Shown: one piece after another, positions 28,101-36,453 of the stretch
Layout: every line of letters begins with the position of its first letter
How positions within the stretch are numbered: position 1 is the stretch's first letter
Assembly (NCBI GenBank): GCA_046598395.1
Contig: JBKJIQ010000024.1
Location: 1-51,525, forward strand
Direction of reading: 5' to 3'
DNA length: 51,525 bases
Source: JAENVU01 sp046598395
Lineage (GTDB): Bacteria; Actinomycetota; Acidimicrobiia; IMCC26256; JAENVU01
Notes under the pieces: model-generated
Database searches by the model: none
Told to the model about the DNA's origin: nothing
What the model saw: the letters and a program-made list of their open reading frames with translations, nothing else
Translations under genes and position numbers: made by a program

Positions 28101-28229
28101 GTCATCGACCTCGGGCCCGAAGGCGGCGATGGCGGCGGGAAAATCATCGCCGAGGGAACTCCCGAACACGTCGCCAAGACCGCCGGGAGCTACACCGGCC
28201 ACTTCCTCGCCCCCATGCTCTCCGCATGA
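25119..28229 (+). CDS. uvrA: UvrABC excinuclease subunit A with a basic N-terminal tail
   Basis: The 1036-residue damage-recognition ATPase of nucleotide excision repair. Residues 1-73 are a Lys/Ala/Pro-rich tail resembling histone H1-like proteins; the canonical UvrA begins at M74 (MISVRGAREHNL). The first ABC unit has Walker A GLSGSGKS at 103-110, zinc cysteine pairs in SHCG and DRCD, signature LAGGEAQR and LDEPSIGL. The second has Walker A GVSGSGKST at 735-743, zinc finger RCEACAG and PCEVCKG, signature LSGGEAQR and ILDEPTTGL. An internal start at 25338 would give a normal-length protein, but the TACAGT promoter favours 25119. It is preceded by a LexA operator. Confidence 0.96.
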   Translation: MAEAKKAQPAAAKPGKKSVKRAVSAAPKPAKVVVKAGAKRAPNTAPKPATKPATKPSTKIAPKTPRSPSGDPLMISVRGAREHNLRDIDIDLPRDQLVVITGLSGSGKSSLAFDTIYAEGQRRYVESLSSYARQFLGQMDKPDVDFIEGLSPAISIDQKSSSRNPRSTVGTITEVYDYLRLLYARIGIPHCPTCGRLITRQTPQQIVDRVLELPEGTRFQVLAPVVRGRKGEYDGMLDELAQQGFTRARIDGETVELADRSKERLARYENHTIEVVVDRLVRRHGIERRLTDSLETALRLAEGVAEVEIIRRGDAAADQTSLPGTGTGTDEADQEESEVLTFSEHLACSHCGISFDELAPRNFSFNSPYGACDRCDGLGTRFEVDPELVIADGDLSIDDGAISPWSGYRGEYFGRVLVAVSEEAGFDTSAPWKKLTKAQQKIVLYGAGTTQVQVHYKNRYGRKREYKTRYEGVIPWLERRHTEAESDRSREQIEGYMREVPCGACGGARLKPSSLAVKIGGASISEVGNLSIRKTAEFFAQVELNQRELLIAERVLKEVNERLTFLLDVGLDYLSLNRSAGTLAGGEAQRIRLASQIGSGLVGVLYVLDEPSIGLHQRDNQRLIDTMIRLRDLGNTVIVVEHDEETIRVADHVVDIGPGAGEHGGEVVAQGTLADLLAEPRSMTGQYLSGAREISVPERRREPGDNWITVRGAREHNLANIDARIPLGCFVSITGVSGSGKSTLVNDILYHSLMHKIYRSRTVPGKHKSVDGADALDKVINIDQSPIGRTPRSNPATYTGVFDKVRALFAATPEAKIRGYQQGRFSFNVKGGRCEACAGDGTIKIEMHFLPDVYVPCEVCKGARYNRDTLDITFKGKNIAEILDLSCEEGVGFFANQPTIARWLQTLVDVGLGYVRLGQPAPTLSGGEAQRVKLATELGKRSTGRTIYILDEPTTGLHFEDVRRLLGVLQRLVDIGNTVLVIEHNLDVIKSADWVIDLGPEGGDGGGKIIAEGTPEHVAKTAGSYTGHFLAPMLSA

Positions 28230-28233
28230 CGAA

Positions 28234-28252
28234 CCCGAAGGGGCAAGAGCGG
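28234..28252. repeat. 19-bp direct repeat, copy 1
   Basis: CCCGAAGGGGCAAGAGCGG occurs here, five bases after the uvrA stop, and identically at 28324-28342. The two frame the uvrA-methyltransferase gap. The core CCCCGAAGGGG also appears inverted before nadA. Confidence 0.7.
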
Positions 28253-28323
28253 GGAAACCGAAGCGACGCCACACGCCAATCCGAGTCCGGCAATCCTGGC
28301 GGAGCGGGGCCCGAGCGGCCTGC

Positions 28324-28342
28324 CCCGAAGGGGCAAGAGCGG
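28324..28342. repeat. 19-bp direct repeat, copy 2
   Basis: Identical to 28234-28252 and ending two bases before the methyltransferase ATG. With the preceding TG it forms TGCCCC-GAA-GGGGCA, a perfect palindrome, so the copy nearest the gene can fold just ahead of the start codon. Confidence 0.7.
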
Positions 28343-28344
28343 AT

Positions 28345-29061
28345 ATGACAGATCCGTGGGAGGAACACGCGCAGTGGTGGCAGGACGGCTTCACTGACGG
28401 CGTCGACCCCGAGTACACCGAACAGATCTTGCCCATCGTCGTCGAACACCTCGGCTCGGCACGGCGGGTGCTCGACATCGGAACCGGCGAAGGACAACTC
28501 GCGCGCGAGTTGATGGGTGCCGGCGTGGCGAACGCCATCGGCATCGACCCGTCGGATGCACAAATCCGCGTCGCACAGGAACGCGCCGGGGGTCCGCGCT
28601 ACGCGCGTGGCGCCGCCGATGCACTGCCGTTCGCACCCGCCTCCTTCGATGCGGTGGTCGCGTGTCTGGTCTTCGAACACATCGTGAATGTCGACGCGGC
28701 GCTTACCGAGGTTGCACGCGTCCTCGCTCCGGGTGGAACGTTCCTTTTCCTGCTCAACCACCCGCTGCTGCAAACACCCGGCAGTGGCTGGATCGACGAC
28801 CACATCCTCGAAGAGCAGTATTGGCGGATCGGTGCATACCTCACCGAGGACGTCTCGCTCGAGGAGATCGCCCCCGGCATCATGCTGCCGTTCGTGCACC
28901 GACCATTGTCACGGTACGTCAACACCATGGCGGACAACGGTCTGGCCCTGGAGCGGATGCTCGAGCCGGCTCCACCCGCGGGTTTCCTGGCCCGGGCGCC
29001 GGAATACGTCGAGGCCCAGGCAATCCCTCGCCTGCTGGTGTTGCGCGCGCAGCGTCGGTGA
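28345..29061 (+). CDS. Class I SAM-dependent methyltransferase (UbiE-like)
   Basis: A 238-residue methyltransferase with motif I VLDIGTGEGQLAREL (residues ~38-52), GIDPSDAQI for the SAM ribose, a post-motif ADALPFAPASFDAVVACLVFEH and a motif VI-like ARVLAPGGTFLFLLN. The build is that of the UbiE/methyltransf_11 group. The ATG at 28345 was chosen because the reading frame upstream reads through uvrA and the 19-bp repeat. No clear Shine-Dalgarno is present except the AGAGCGG of the repeat itself. The substrate is unknown. Confidence 0.85.
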   Translation: MTDPWEEHAQWWQDGFTDGVDPEYTEQILPIVVEHLGSARRVLDIGTGEGQLARELMGAGVANAIGIDPSDAQIRVAQERAGGPRYARGAADALPFAPASFDAVVACLVFEHIVNVDAALTEVARVLAPGGTFLFLLNHPLLQTPGSGWIDDHILEEQYWRIGAYLTEDVSLEEIAPGIMLPFVHRPLSRYVNTMADNGLALERMLEPAPPAGFLARAPEYVEAQAIPRLLVLRAQRR

Positions 29062-29102
29062 CGAGGACTTGACCACGCCAACTTGTCGCCGCGCCCCACC
29101 CG

Positions 29103-30194
29103 CTAAGTAATGTCGAGCATCCGCTGCAATGCGACGTTCGCGTTCTGCGCGGTCACTGGATCCACGCGGATCTGATTCACCAACTCGCCGCGGGCCAACG
29201 ACTCGAGCACCGACGCGAGATGGGGCGCGTCGATGCGGAACATGGTGGAGCAGGGACACACCAACGGATCGAGCGAGACCACAATCTTGTCGGGGTTGTC
29301 GTGCGCCAGACGTTGCACCATGTGAATCTCGGTGCCAACGCCAATCACCGAGCCCGCGGGCGCGGCGGCAGTCCACTCGAGGATGCGTTCGGTCGATCCC
29401 ACCCGATCCGCCAGCATCACGGTCTCGTGGGCGCATTCCGGATGCACGATCACGGTGCCGCCCGGGTGCTCGGCCCGAAATGCGGCTACGTGCTCGGGGT
29501 TGAACCGTTGATGCACGGAACACCAGCCGCGCCAGAGCAGAAGCGTGGCGTCCTTCACGTCGTGGTCTTCGAGGCCACCGAACTCCTTGTGCGGATTCCA
29601 GACCCGCATGTGGGAATCGTCGTAACCCATCACGAACCCCGTGTTGCGACCGAGGTGCTGATCAGGAAAGAACAGCACCTTGTCGCCACGATCCAACGCC
29701 CATTCCAGAACCGCTTGCGCATTCGAGGAGGTACACACCGCACCGCCGTGTTCACCGACAAAGGCCTTGATCGCCGCGGATGAGTTCATGTAGGTGATCG
29801 GAACGACGCGCTCGATGTCGGTGACCGACGCGATGGCGTCCCATGCCTCTTCCACTTGATCGAGATCAGCCATGTCGGCCATAGAGCACCCGGCATTCAG
29901 GTCGGGGAGCACCACCCGCTGATGATTCCCGGTGAGAATGTCGGCCGACTCGGCCATGAAATGCACGCCGAGGAACACAATGTCGGTCGCGTCGCTATCG
30001 GCCGCGAACCGGGCGAGGCGGAAGGAATCGCCGCGCCGATCGGCCCATTCCATCACTTCGTCCCTCTGGTAGTGATGGCCCAGGATCAGCAACTTCGCAC
30101 CGAGCTCGGACTTCGCCGCGCCGATCATCGCTCGGAGTTCGTCGGGCGTCGCGGTGGTGTATCGGTCGGCCAGGGGTGCCTGGAGTCGCAACAT
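29103..30194 (-). CDS. nadA: Quinolinate synthase A
   Basis: A 363-residue [4Fe-4S] enzyme that condenses iminoaspartate with dihydroxyacetone phosphate to make quinolinate for NAD. Three repeated domains are visible. The cluster cysteines are C103 in NAGCSMADMA, C254 in HPECAHE, and C313 or C315 in LVCPCSTMFR. The substrate-binding HHYQRDE lies near 40-46. nadB and nadC, the usual partners, are not in the window. The ATG at 30194 is preceded by GGGG, part of a small hairpin in the leader. The gene is minus-strand between two plus-strand genes. Confidence 0.95.
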   Translation of the reverse strand: MLRLQAPLADRYTTATPDELRAMIGAAKSELGAKLLILGHHYQRDEVMEWADRRGDSFRLARFAADSDATDIVFLGVHFMAESADILTGNHQRVVLPDLNAGCSMADMADLDQVEEAWDAIASVTDIERVVPITYMNSSAAIKAFVGEHGGAVCTSSNAQAVLEWALDRGDKVLFFPDQHLGRNTGFVMGYDDSHMRVWNPHKEFGGLEDHDVKDATLLLWRGWCSVHQRFNPEHVAAFRAEHPGGTVIVHPECAHETVMLADRVGSTERILEWTAAAPAGSVIGVGTEIHMVQRLAHDNPDKIVVSLDPLVCPCSTMFRIDAPHLASVLESLARGELVNQIRVDPVTAQNANVALQRMLDIT

Positions 30195-30200
30195 GAATAT

Positions 30201-30212
30201 GCCCCTTCGGGG
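30201..30212 (-). promoter_or_regulatory. Short hairpin covering the nadA Shine-Dalgarno
   Basis: On the nadA mRNA the leader reads CCCC-GAA-GGGG, and the right arm is also the best Shine-Dalgarno match, seven to ten bases before the ATG. Pairing would hide the ribosome site. It shares the CCCCGAAGGGG core with the repeats after uvrA, so it may simply be another copy of that repeat. Confidence 0.35.
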
Positions 30213-30450
30213 AAGACTCCGATTACAGCCGGTGGGGACAGCCTGGTCGCCACTCCACGGGGTTGTCGGCTTCGGAGCCGAATATGTAGCTGGTATTCCA
30301 GGCCAGCCTCACTGGATTCTAACGCCTCCGACGCCGCGACCCTTCCCCTACCTCCCGAGCGCTTGTCGCATTGGTGGCGCCCAGCGCACACAAACCGACA
30401 AACGCCGACGGGGTGATGGAGTGGCCCATGAGTCTGGGATACTTCCTGGC

Positions 30451-31587
30451 ATGGGGGAACCGAGAGTCCGACTTTCTGAGCCGACGGTGGGCGAGGAGGA
30501 AGTTGCGGCGGTGGCGCGCGCCGTGCGCGACGGCCACCTCGTCTTCGGCCCTGATCTTCTGGCGTTCGAAGCGGCGCTCGCGGCCGAGGTTGGCGTGCCG
30601 GACGCTCTGGCCGTCACCACCGGGACCGCGGCACTGCACCTGGCACTGTTGGTCGCCGGCGTGGCGCCGGGCGACGAGGTTTGGGTTTCCGACCTCACGT
30701 TCATCGCCTCCTTGAACGCGGCGGCCTACTGCGGCGCGCGGGTCACGCTCATCGATAGCGAACCGGCGTCATGGAACCTCGACCCGGTGATCGTGATGGA
30801 AGAGGTCGAGCGACGAGCCCGCGCCGGAGTACCAATGCCGAAGGCCATCGTTCCGGTCCACCTTCTCGGCCATCCCGCGAACCTCGAACCGATGCTCGCG
30901 CTTCTCGCAGAGCACAACATCGCGATCGTCGAAGACGCGGCCGAAGCGTTGGGTTCCCGTTGGGTCGGTGGCGCACTCGACGGTCGGGTGCCCGGCTCGG
31001 TCGGTGACCTCGGCATCTATTCGTTCAACTTCAACAAGCCGATCTCCACCGGCGGTGGCGGGATGCTCGTGGCGCGCGACCCCGCGTTACTCGCGCGTGC
31101 TCGCCATCTCGGGTCCCAGGCCAAGATCCCGAACTCCGATTACCGCCACGACGCGGTGGGATACAACTACCGCTTATCCAACATCGCGGCGGCGCTCGGA
31201 GTCGTGCAGATGACGCGTCTGCCCGCATTGATCGGTCGGCGGCGCGCGATCGCAGATCGGTACCGCGACGCGTTTGCGGGCCTCGGGATCACCGGCGGGC
31301 CCGATGAACCGTGGGCGCGTCGGTCGGGTTGGCTCTCGACGGCGATGTTTGCGGATGACACCGTCCGGCAAACGGTCAGAGACGCCCTCGACGCCCGCAA
31401 GATCGAGACCCGGACCATTTGGCCACCCATGCGCATCCAGGCTCCGTACCGCGATCTGCCGGTGCTCGGCGGCAACGTTGCCCTCGATATCGGCGAGCGC
31501 GTGCTGTGTCTTCCGTGTTCGGCCCATCTGAGCGATGAACTGCAGGACGAAGTGATCGATACGGTGCGCGCGGTGATCCGGGACTGA
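30451..31587 (+). CDS. DegT/DnrJ/EryC1/StrS-family sugar aminotransferase
   Basis: A 378-residue PLP enzyme of the family that adds amino groups to nucleotide-linked ketosugars. The PLP Schiff-base lysine is K196 in SFNFNKPISTGGGG, the pyridine-binding acid is D162 in VEDAAEALGS, and TTGTAALHLAL near 56-66 binds the phosphate. Many surface-sugar pathways use such enzymes, but no dehydratase or glycosyltransferase neighbours are present, so the product is unknown. The ATG at 30451 starts the conserved region (VRLSEPTVGEEE); the frame upstream lacks conserved sequence. The stop overlaps the uvrC ATG by one base (TGATG). Confidence 0.9.
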   Translation: MGEPRVRLSEPTVGEEEVAAVARAVRDGHLVFGPDLLAFEAALAAEVGVPDALAVTTGTAALHLALLVAGVAPGDEVWVSDLTFIASLNAAAYCGARVTLIDSEPASWNLDPVIVMEEVERRARAGVPMPKAIVPVHLLGHPANLEPMLALLAEHNIAIVEDAAEALGSRWVGGALDGRVPGSVGDLGIYSFNFNKPISTGGGGMLVARDPALLARARHLGSQAKIPNSDYRHDAVGYNYRLSNIAAALGVVQMTRLPALIGRRRAIADRYRDAFAGLGITGGPDEPWARRSGWLSTAMFADDTVRQTVRDALDARKIETRTIWPPMRIQAPYRDLPVLGGNVALDIGERVLCLPCSAHLSDELQDEVIDTVRAVIRD

Positions 31588-33464
31588 TGCTGTCGCGACC
31601 ACCGGCCGGAACGATCCCCGACAAACCGGGTTCGTACCAGTTCAAAGACCGGCACGGTCGCATCATCTACGTGGGCAAGGCCAAGAGTTTGCGCAGCCGA
31701 CTCTCGAACTATTTCGGCTCGCCGGCCACGCTGCCGCCGCGCACGCTCCAGATGATGACTGCGGCAACGAGCGTGGAGTGGATCGAGGTTCGTACCGAGG
31801 TCGACGCGCTCTTCCTCGAATACAACCTCATCAAGGAACATCGACCGCGGTTCAACATCCGCCTGAAAGACGACAAGTCGTACCCGTACCTCGCCGTCAC
31901 CTTGGACGAAGCGTGGCCGCGCGCAATGGTGATGCGGGGCGCGAAGCGCAAGGGCGTGCGGTACTTCGGTCCGTTCGCTCATGCCTACGCGATTCGCGAG
32001 ACGTTGGACCTGCTCCTGCGTACGTTCCCGGTGCGCACGTGCACCAACGGCAAGTTCGTGCGTCACGAACGTCTCGGACGACCGTGTCTGTACGCCCACA
32101 TCGAGAAGTGCTCCGCGCCGTGTGTTGGTGCAGTGACCGATCCGGAATACACCAACCTCGTGGAAGACCTGCTGTCGTTCCTCGGCGGTGAGACCGCGCC
32201 CGTGGTCGCCCGCCTCGAAGCGCTGATGCAGGAAGCCGCCGAAGAGATGGAGTACGAGCGAGCGGCGCGCCTCCGTGACCAACTCACGTCAGTCCGCAAG
32301 GCCATCGAACGCCAGCAGATGGTGGGGGAGAAGCCCGAAGACTTCGACGTCATTGGCCTGGCCGAAGACGAACTCGAAGCCTCCGTGCAGATCTTTTTCG
32401 TGCGTCGCGGGCGGGTCGTCGGGCGCCGCGGACTCGTGGTCGACAAAGTGGAAGATGTGGAAACTCCGGCGCTCGTCGCACGGGTTCTGGAACAGCTGTA
32501 CGCGGATGCCGCACCCGAGGATGTGCCGCGTGAGGTGCTGGTCCCGACGGACCCCGAAGAGCACGCGCTCTATGAAGAGTTTCTCTCGCACGTGCGGGGG
32601 AGCAAGGTGCGGATCCGCATCCCACTGCGCGGTGAGAAGCGAGCGCTGCTCGAAACCGTGGCCCACAACGCCACGGAAGCGTTCACCCGCCACCGGCTCA
32701 AGCGGGCATCCGATCACAACGCGCGGGCTCGTACCCTCACCGCACTTCAGGAAGCACTCGACCTGCCGGAGGCCCCTCTCCGGATCGAATGCTTCGACAT
32801 CTCGAACCTGCAGGGCACGGAGATCGTCGCGTCGATGACCGTGCTCGAAGACGCGTTGCCCAAACGTTCTGAGTACCGCCGGTTCAAAATCCGCAACCAG
32901 GAAGGACAGGACGACTTCGCGGCGATGGAAGAAGCATTGACCCGGCGGTTCCGGCGCTACCTCGACGAACGCGACGAAGGGGCGCGCGCCGGGAAGCGAT
33001 TCGCGTATCCGCCGAACCTGTTGGTGATCGATGGCGGGAAGGGCCAGCTCGGAGTTGCGGTGCGCGTGCTGGAAGAACTGGGCCTCGAAGACATCAGCGT
33101 GGTGGGGCTCGCCAAGCGGCTCGAAGAGGTATTCCGGCCCGGAGAGTCCGAGTCCATTCGCATTCCTCGCGATTCCCCGGCGCTGTATCTGCTCCAACAG
33201 GTCCGCGACGAGGCGCATCGCTTTGCGATCACGTATCACCGCAGCTTGCGCGACAAGAAGATGACGGCGTCGGTGCTCGATGAAGTGCCGGGGCTCGGTC
33301 CCAGCCGGCGCACCAAGCTGCTCAAGCAGTTCGGATCAGTGAAGCAGGTCCGCGAACAGGACCTCGAGGCGCTTCAGGCGCTCACGTGGCTGCCCAGCGC
33401 CGTTGCCGCTGATCTCTTTGCCCGACTCAAGGGCGAGGTCATGCCCAGTACCGTGGACTCGTGA
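31587..33464 (+). CDS. uvrC: UvrABC excinuclease subunit C
   Basis: The 625-residue nuclease subunit that cuts the damaged strand on both sides of the lesion. The N-terminal GIY-YIG domain (~13-92, GSYQFKDRHGRIIYVGKAKSLRSRL) makes the 3' cut. A cysteine cluster CLYAHIEKCSAPC follows near 170, a UVR domain (~208-243) binds UvrB, and the RNase H-like domain with FDISNLQG and LLVIDGGKGQL makes the 5' cut. A helix-hairpin-helix pair (~560-620, VPGLGPSRRTKLLKQFGS) ends the protein. The ATG overlaps the aminotransferase stop by one base, and the gene is coupled to rapZ by a GTGA overlap. Confidence 0.97.
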   Translation: MLSRPPAGTIPDKPGSYQFKDRHGRIIYVGKAKSLRSRLSNYFGSPATLPPRTLQMMTAATSVEWIEVRTEVDALFLEYNLIKEHRPRFNIRLKDDKSYPYLAVTLDEAWPRAMVMRGAKRKGVRYFGPFAHAYAIRETLDLLLRTFPVRTCTNGKFVRHERLGRPCLYAHIEKCSAPCVGAVTDPEYTNLVEDLLSFLGGETAPVVARLEALMQEAAEEMEYERAARLRDQLTSVRKAIERQQMVGEKPEDFDVIGLAEDELEASVQIFFVRRGRVVGRRGLVVDKVEDVETPALVARVLEQLYADAAPEDVPREVLVPTDPEEHALYEEFLSHVRGSKVRIRIPLRGEKRALLETVAHNATEAFTRHRLKRASDHNARARTLTALQEALDLPEAPLRIECFDISNLQGTEIVASMTVLEDALPKRSEYRRFKIRNQEGQDDFAAMEEALTRRFRRYLDERDEGARAGKRFAYPPNLLVIDGGKGQLGVAVRVLEELGLEDISVVGLAKRLEEVFRPGESESIRIPRDSPALYLLQQVRDEAHRFAITYHRSLRDKKMTASVLDEVPGLGPSRRTKLLKQFGSVKQVREQDLEALQALTWLPSAVAADLFARLKGEVMPSTVDS

Positions 33465-34366
33465 CCAGCGCTGCGATCCCCACCGCGTTCCCGAACGAGA
33501 TCGGAGGCGGCCTCGACGTCACGGTGATTACCGGAATGTCCGGCGCGGGCCGGGCCACCGCGGCCAACGTGCTCGAAGATCTCGGGTTCTTCGTGATCGA
33601 CAACCTCCCACCCGCGTTGATCGGCAAAGTTGCCGAACTCGCGCGGGGCGGTTCGAGTCCGCAGCGATACGGCTTCGGCGTGGATGTGCGCACCGGCTCA
33701 TTCGTCGCCGATCTCGACGACGCACTGGCCGAGTTGCGTGCCATCGGCGCGCGCACGCGCGTGCTGTTCCTCGAAGCGTCCGACGATGCGCTGGTCCGAC
33801 GCTTCGACGCGTCTCGGCGGCCGCATCCGCTTGCCGATGCGGAGCGGTTGCTCGAAGGCATCCAGAAGGAACGCGCCCTCCTGGAAGAGCTGAAAGGGCG
33901 AGCCGACGTGGTGATCGACACCTCGGCCACCAACGTGCACGAACTGCGCGACCGCTTGGTCGCGATCTTCGCATCGAACACCGGCTCCACGGCGCTCCAA
34001 GTCGACATCGTGAGCTTCGGTTTCAAACACGGCCTCCCCCTCGACGTCGATCTCGTGTTCGACTGTCGGTTCTTGCCCAACCCGCATTGGGTCGATGAAC
34101 TCCGTCCACTCGACGGTCGGGATGCCCCCGTACGCGAGTACGTGCTCGGTCAGCCCGTGGCCAAGGACTACCTGCATGAACTCTCACGCCTCTTCGAACT
34201 CACGCTGCCCGCGTACGAGCGTGAAGGGAAGGCGTACCTCTCGATCGCCGTCGGCTGCACGGGTGGCCGCCACCGGAGCGTGGCGATTACCGAATCGCTC
34301 GCAGAGATCCTCACCGGGATCGGCTACCGACCTCACGTCCGCCACCGCGACGTCGGCCGTGAATAG
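33461..34366 (+). CDS. rapZ: RapZ/YvcJ-family nucleotide-binding protein
   Basis: A 301-residue protein of the RapZ/YvcJ family, GTP/ATP-binding and in enterobacteria an RNA adaptor controlling glmS mRNA; its job in actinobacteria is less clear. The N-terminal P-loop region reads GMSGAGRATAANVLEDLG, followed by VIDNLPP. The C-terminal domain has VSFGFKHGLP, DCRFLPNPHW and the late VGCTGGRHRSV, the most conserved block. The Walker Lys is Arg and the next Ser/Thr is Ala, so ordinary P-loop binding may be weakened. The GTG start overlaps the uvrC stop by four bases. Confidence 0.95.
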   Translation: MTSAAIPTAFPNEIGGGLDVTVITGMSGAGRATAANVLEDLGFFVIDNLPPALIGKVAELARGGSSPQRYGFGVDVRTGSFVADLDDALAELRAIGARTRVLFLEASDDALVRRFDASRRPHPLADAERLLEGIQKERALLEELKGRADVVIDTSATNVHELRDRLVAIFASNTGSTALQVDIVSFGFKHGLPLDVDLVFDCRFLPNPHWVDELRPLDGRDAPVREYVLGQPVAKDYLHELSRLFELTLPAYEREGKAYLSIAVGCTGGRHRSVAITESLAEILTGIGYRPHVRHRDVGRE

Positions 34367-35327
34367 CCCGGCCGCCGAGAGTCAAGCCGCGCGCGCCTAT
34401 CCCGTCAACCGGCCATCGGGCCCGACGGTCACGGCCATCGGGGGCGGGCACGGACTGGCGATGACGCTCCGAGCGGCACGCGACTATGCCGGGACGATCA
34501 CCGCGGTGGTCAGCGTGGCCGACGATGGGGGATCGACTGGACGGCTGCGCCGCGACCTGGGTGTGCTCGGCGTCGGCGATCTGCGCAAGTGTCTCGTCGC
34601 GTTGGCCGACCCTGGTGCGAAACCCAGCCCGACCGGAGCCCCGTCCGTGTGGCCCGACGCGTTCGAGCACCGGTTCGCGGCGGGTGAACTCGATGGTCAC
34701 GCGCTCGGGAATCTGATCCTCGTCGGCCTCGCCGAGGTCACCGGCGACTACGAACACGCGCTCGCGATCGCCGGCGAGATGCTCGGCGCCGTGGGCCGCG
34801 TGTTGCCAGCGACTTCCGAACCGGTGGTCCTGAAGGCCGAGGTCGACGGCGGCGAAGTGGAGGGGCAGGTCGCGGTCCAGAACGCCACCGCGCGCATTCA
34901 ACGGGTCGCGCTCGTCCCACCCGACGCCAAATCACCTGCGGCGGTCGATACGGCGATCCGCGCCGCCGACCAGGTCGTCCTCGCGCCCGGATCCTTGTTC
35001 ACCAGCCTGCTGCCGACCCTGTGTGTCCCTGCGGTCCGGCATGCGCTCGGGGAGACCGCCGCGACCATCGTGTTCGTGGGCAACCTTCACGCTCGAGAAC
35101 GTGAGACTCGCGGCCTGGACGCCACCGATCATCTCCGAGCCGTCCTCGATATGGGAGTACGCGTCGACCATTTTGTGATTGATTCCGCCAGTGGATTGGC
35201 CGTCGATGAGGCCGAGATCGAGGCCCTCGGTGTTGGTTTGACCCGGGCCGATGTGGCCCGAGGCGACCTCAGCGCCCATGAACCGACCAAACTGGCGCCA
35301 GTGCTCGCCGCTCTTTCGGAGTCGTGA
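34359..35327 (+). CDS. yvcK: YvcK/CofD-like protein (gluconeogenesis factor)
   Basis: A 322-residue protein of the YvcK group, needed for growth on gluconeogenic carbon sources and for cell shape in several bacteria; it binds UDP-sugars. Motifs are TAIGGGHGLAMTLR near 29-42, ADDGGSTGRLR near 59-69, GDLRKCLVALA, and the late APGSLFTSLLPTL. The GTG at 34359 overlaps rapZ by eight bases and was chosen because the frame further upstream lies inside rapZ. The rapZ-yvcK pair is widely conserved, but the whiA gene that usually follows is absent; gap begins 70 bases downstream. Confidence 0.93.
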   Translation: MNSPAAESQAARAYPVNRPSGPTVTAIGGGHGLAMTLRAARDYAGTITAVVSVADDGGSTGRLRRDLGVLGVGDLRKCLVALADPGAKPSPTGAPSVWPDAFEHRFAAGELDGHALGNLILVGLAEVTGDYEHALAIAGEMLGAVGRVLPATSEPVVLKAEVDGGEVEGQVAVQNATARIQRVALVPPDAKSPAAVDTAIRAADQVVLAPGSLFTSLLPTLCVPAVRHALGETAATIVFVGNLHARERETRGLDATDHLRAVLDMGVRVDHFVIDSASGLAVDEAEIEALGVGLTRADVARGDLSAHEPTKLAPVLAALSES

Positions 35328-35396
35328 GCCGCTCCGCACCTCGGTGCGACACGTTGTATTGGGAAACGGGCAATGACGCCCGGAGCTGGAGGGGTC

Positions 35397-36428
35397 ATGA
35401 CAGTACGGGTTGGGATCAATGGTTTCGGTCGCATCGGCCGGTCGTTCACGCGGGCGCTGCTGGCGCGCGGTGCTGACGCCGGTGTGGAGTTGGTAGCGGT
35501 CAACGACCCCTTCGGCGACTCCCACACGATGGCGTTTCTCCTGAAGCACGACTCCGTGGGTGGCGTCTTGGCGAATGACATCCTCGAAACTGCCGACGGG
35601 TTCTCCATCGACGGCACCACCATCAAGAAACTCGAAGAGCGCGACCCTGATCAGATTCCGTGGGGCGCCAATGGCGTCGACGTCGTGATCGAGTCCACCG
35701 GCCTCTTCACCGCTCGTGGCGATGCCGCCAAACACCTCGCCGGCGGCGCGAAGCGGGTCGTCATCTCCGCTCCGAGCGGCGATGCCGACACCATGATCTG
35801 CATGGGCGTGAACGACGGGGACTTTGATTCCGCCGCCCACACGGTGATCTCCAACGCATCCTGCACCACCAACTGTCTGGCGCCGCTGGCCAAGGTGTTG
35901 CACGACAGCTTCGGCATCGAGCGCGGGCTCATCACCACCGTCCACGCCTACACGTCGGACCAACAACTCCAGGACCAGGCCGTCGCCACTCGCAGCGGCA
36001 AGCCGGACCTGCGCCGGATGCGCGCCGCGGCGCTCTCCATCATTCCGAACAGCACGGGCGCGGCGCGGGCAATCGGAATGGTGCTGCCCGAGCTGAAAGG
36101 CCGACTCGACGGCATGGCCCTGCGGGTGCCGGTTCCCACGGGATCGATCACCGATCTCGTCGTGACCCTGAAGCGCGAGGCGTCGGTCGATGAGGTCAAC
36201 GCCGCGTTCGCGGCCGCGGCCGCGAACCCCAGCTTCCGCGGGGTGCTCGAGTACAGCGACGAGCCTTTGGTTTCCGCCGACATCGTGGGAAACCCTTCGT
36301 CGTGCGTGTACTCCGCCGTCGACACGATGACCAACGGACCATCGGTCAAGGTGCTCGGCTGGTATGACAACGAGTGGGGCTACTCGAACCGCTTGGTCGA
36401 TCTCGTCGGCTTCATCGGCGCCGCGTAG
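35397..36428 (+). CDS. gap: Glyceraldehyde-3-phosphate dehydrogenase, type I
   Basis: A 343-residue NAD-dependent glycolytic enzyme. The Rossmann motif is GINGFGRIGR at residues 6-15. The catalytic Cys is C156 in SNASCTTNCLAP and H183 in TTVHAYTSDQ is its partner. The adenine-ribose contact NDP at 36-38 fits NAD rather than NADP use. GWYDNEWGYSNR ends the catalytic domain. The ATG at 35397 follows GGAGGGG at a good distance; the ATG at 35373 lacks this. It is the first gene of gap-pgk-tpiA. Confidence 0.97.
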   Translation: MTVRVGINGFGRIGRSFTRALLARGADAGVELVAVNDPFGDSHTMAFLLKHDSVGGVLANDILETADGFSIDGTTIKKLEERDPDQIPWGANGVDVVIESTGLFTARGDAAKHLAGGAKRVVISAPSGDADTMICMGVNDGDFDSAAHTVISNASCTTNCLAPLAKVLHDSFGIERGLITTVHAYTSDQQLQDQAVATRSGKPDLRRMRAAALSIIPNSTGAARAIGMVLPELKGRLDGMALRVPVPTGSITDLVVTLKREASVDEVNAAFAAAAANPSFRGVLEYSDEPLVSADIVGNPSSCVYSAVDTMTNGPSVKVLGWYDNEWGYSNRLVDLVGFIGAA

Positions 36429-36453
36429 CTACCGCGGCTCCGGAGTCACCGAA

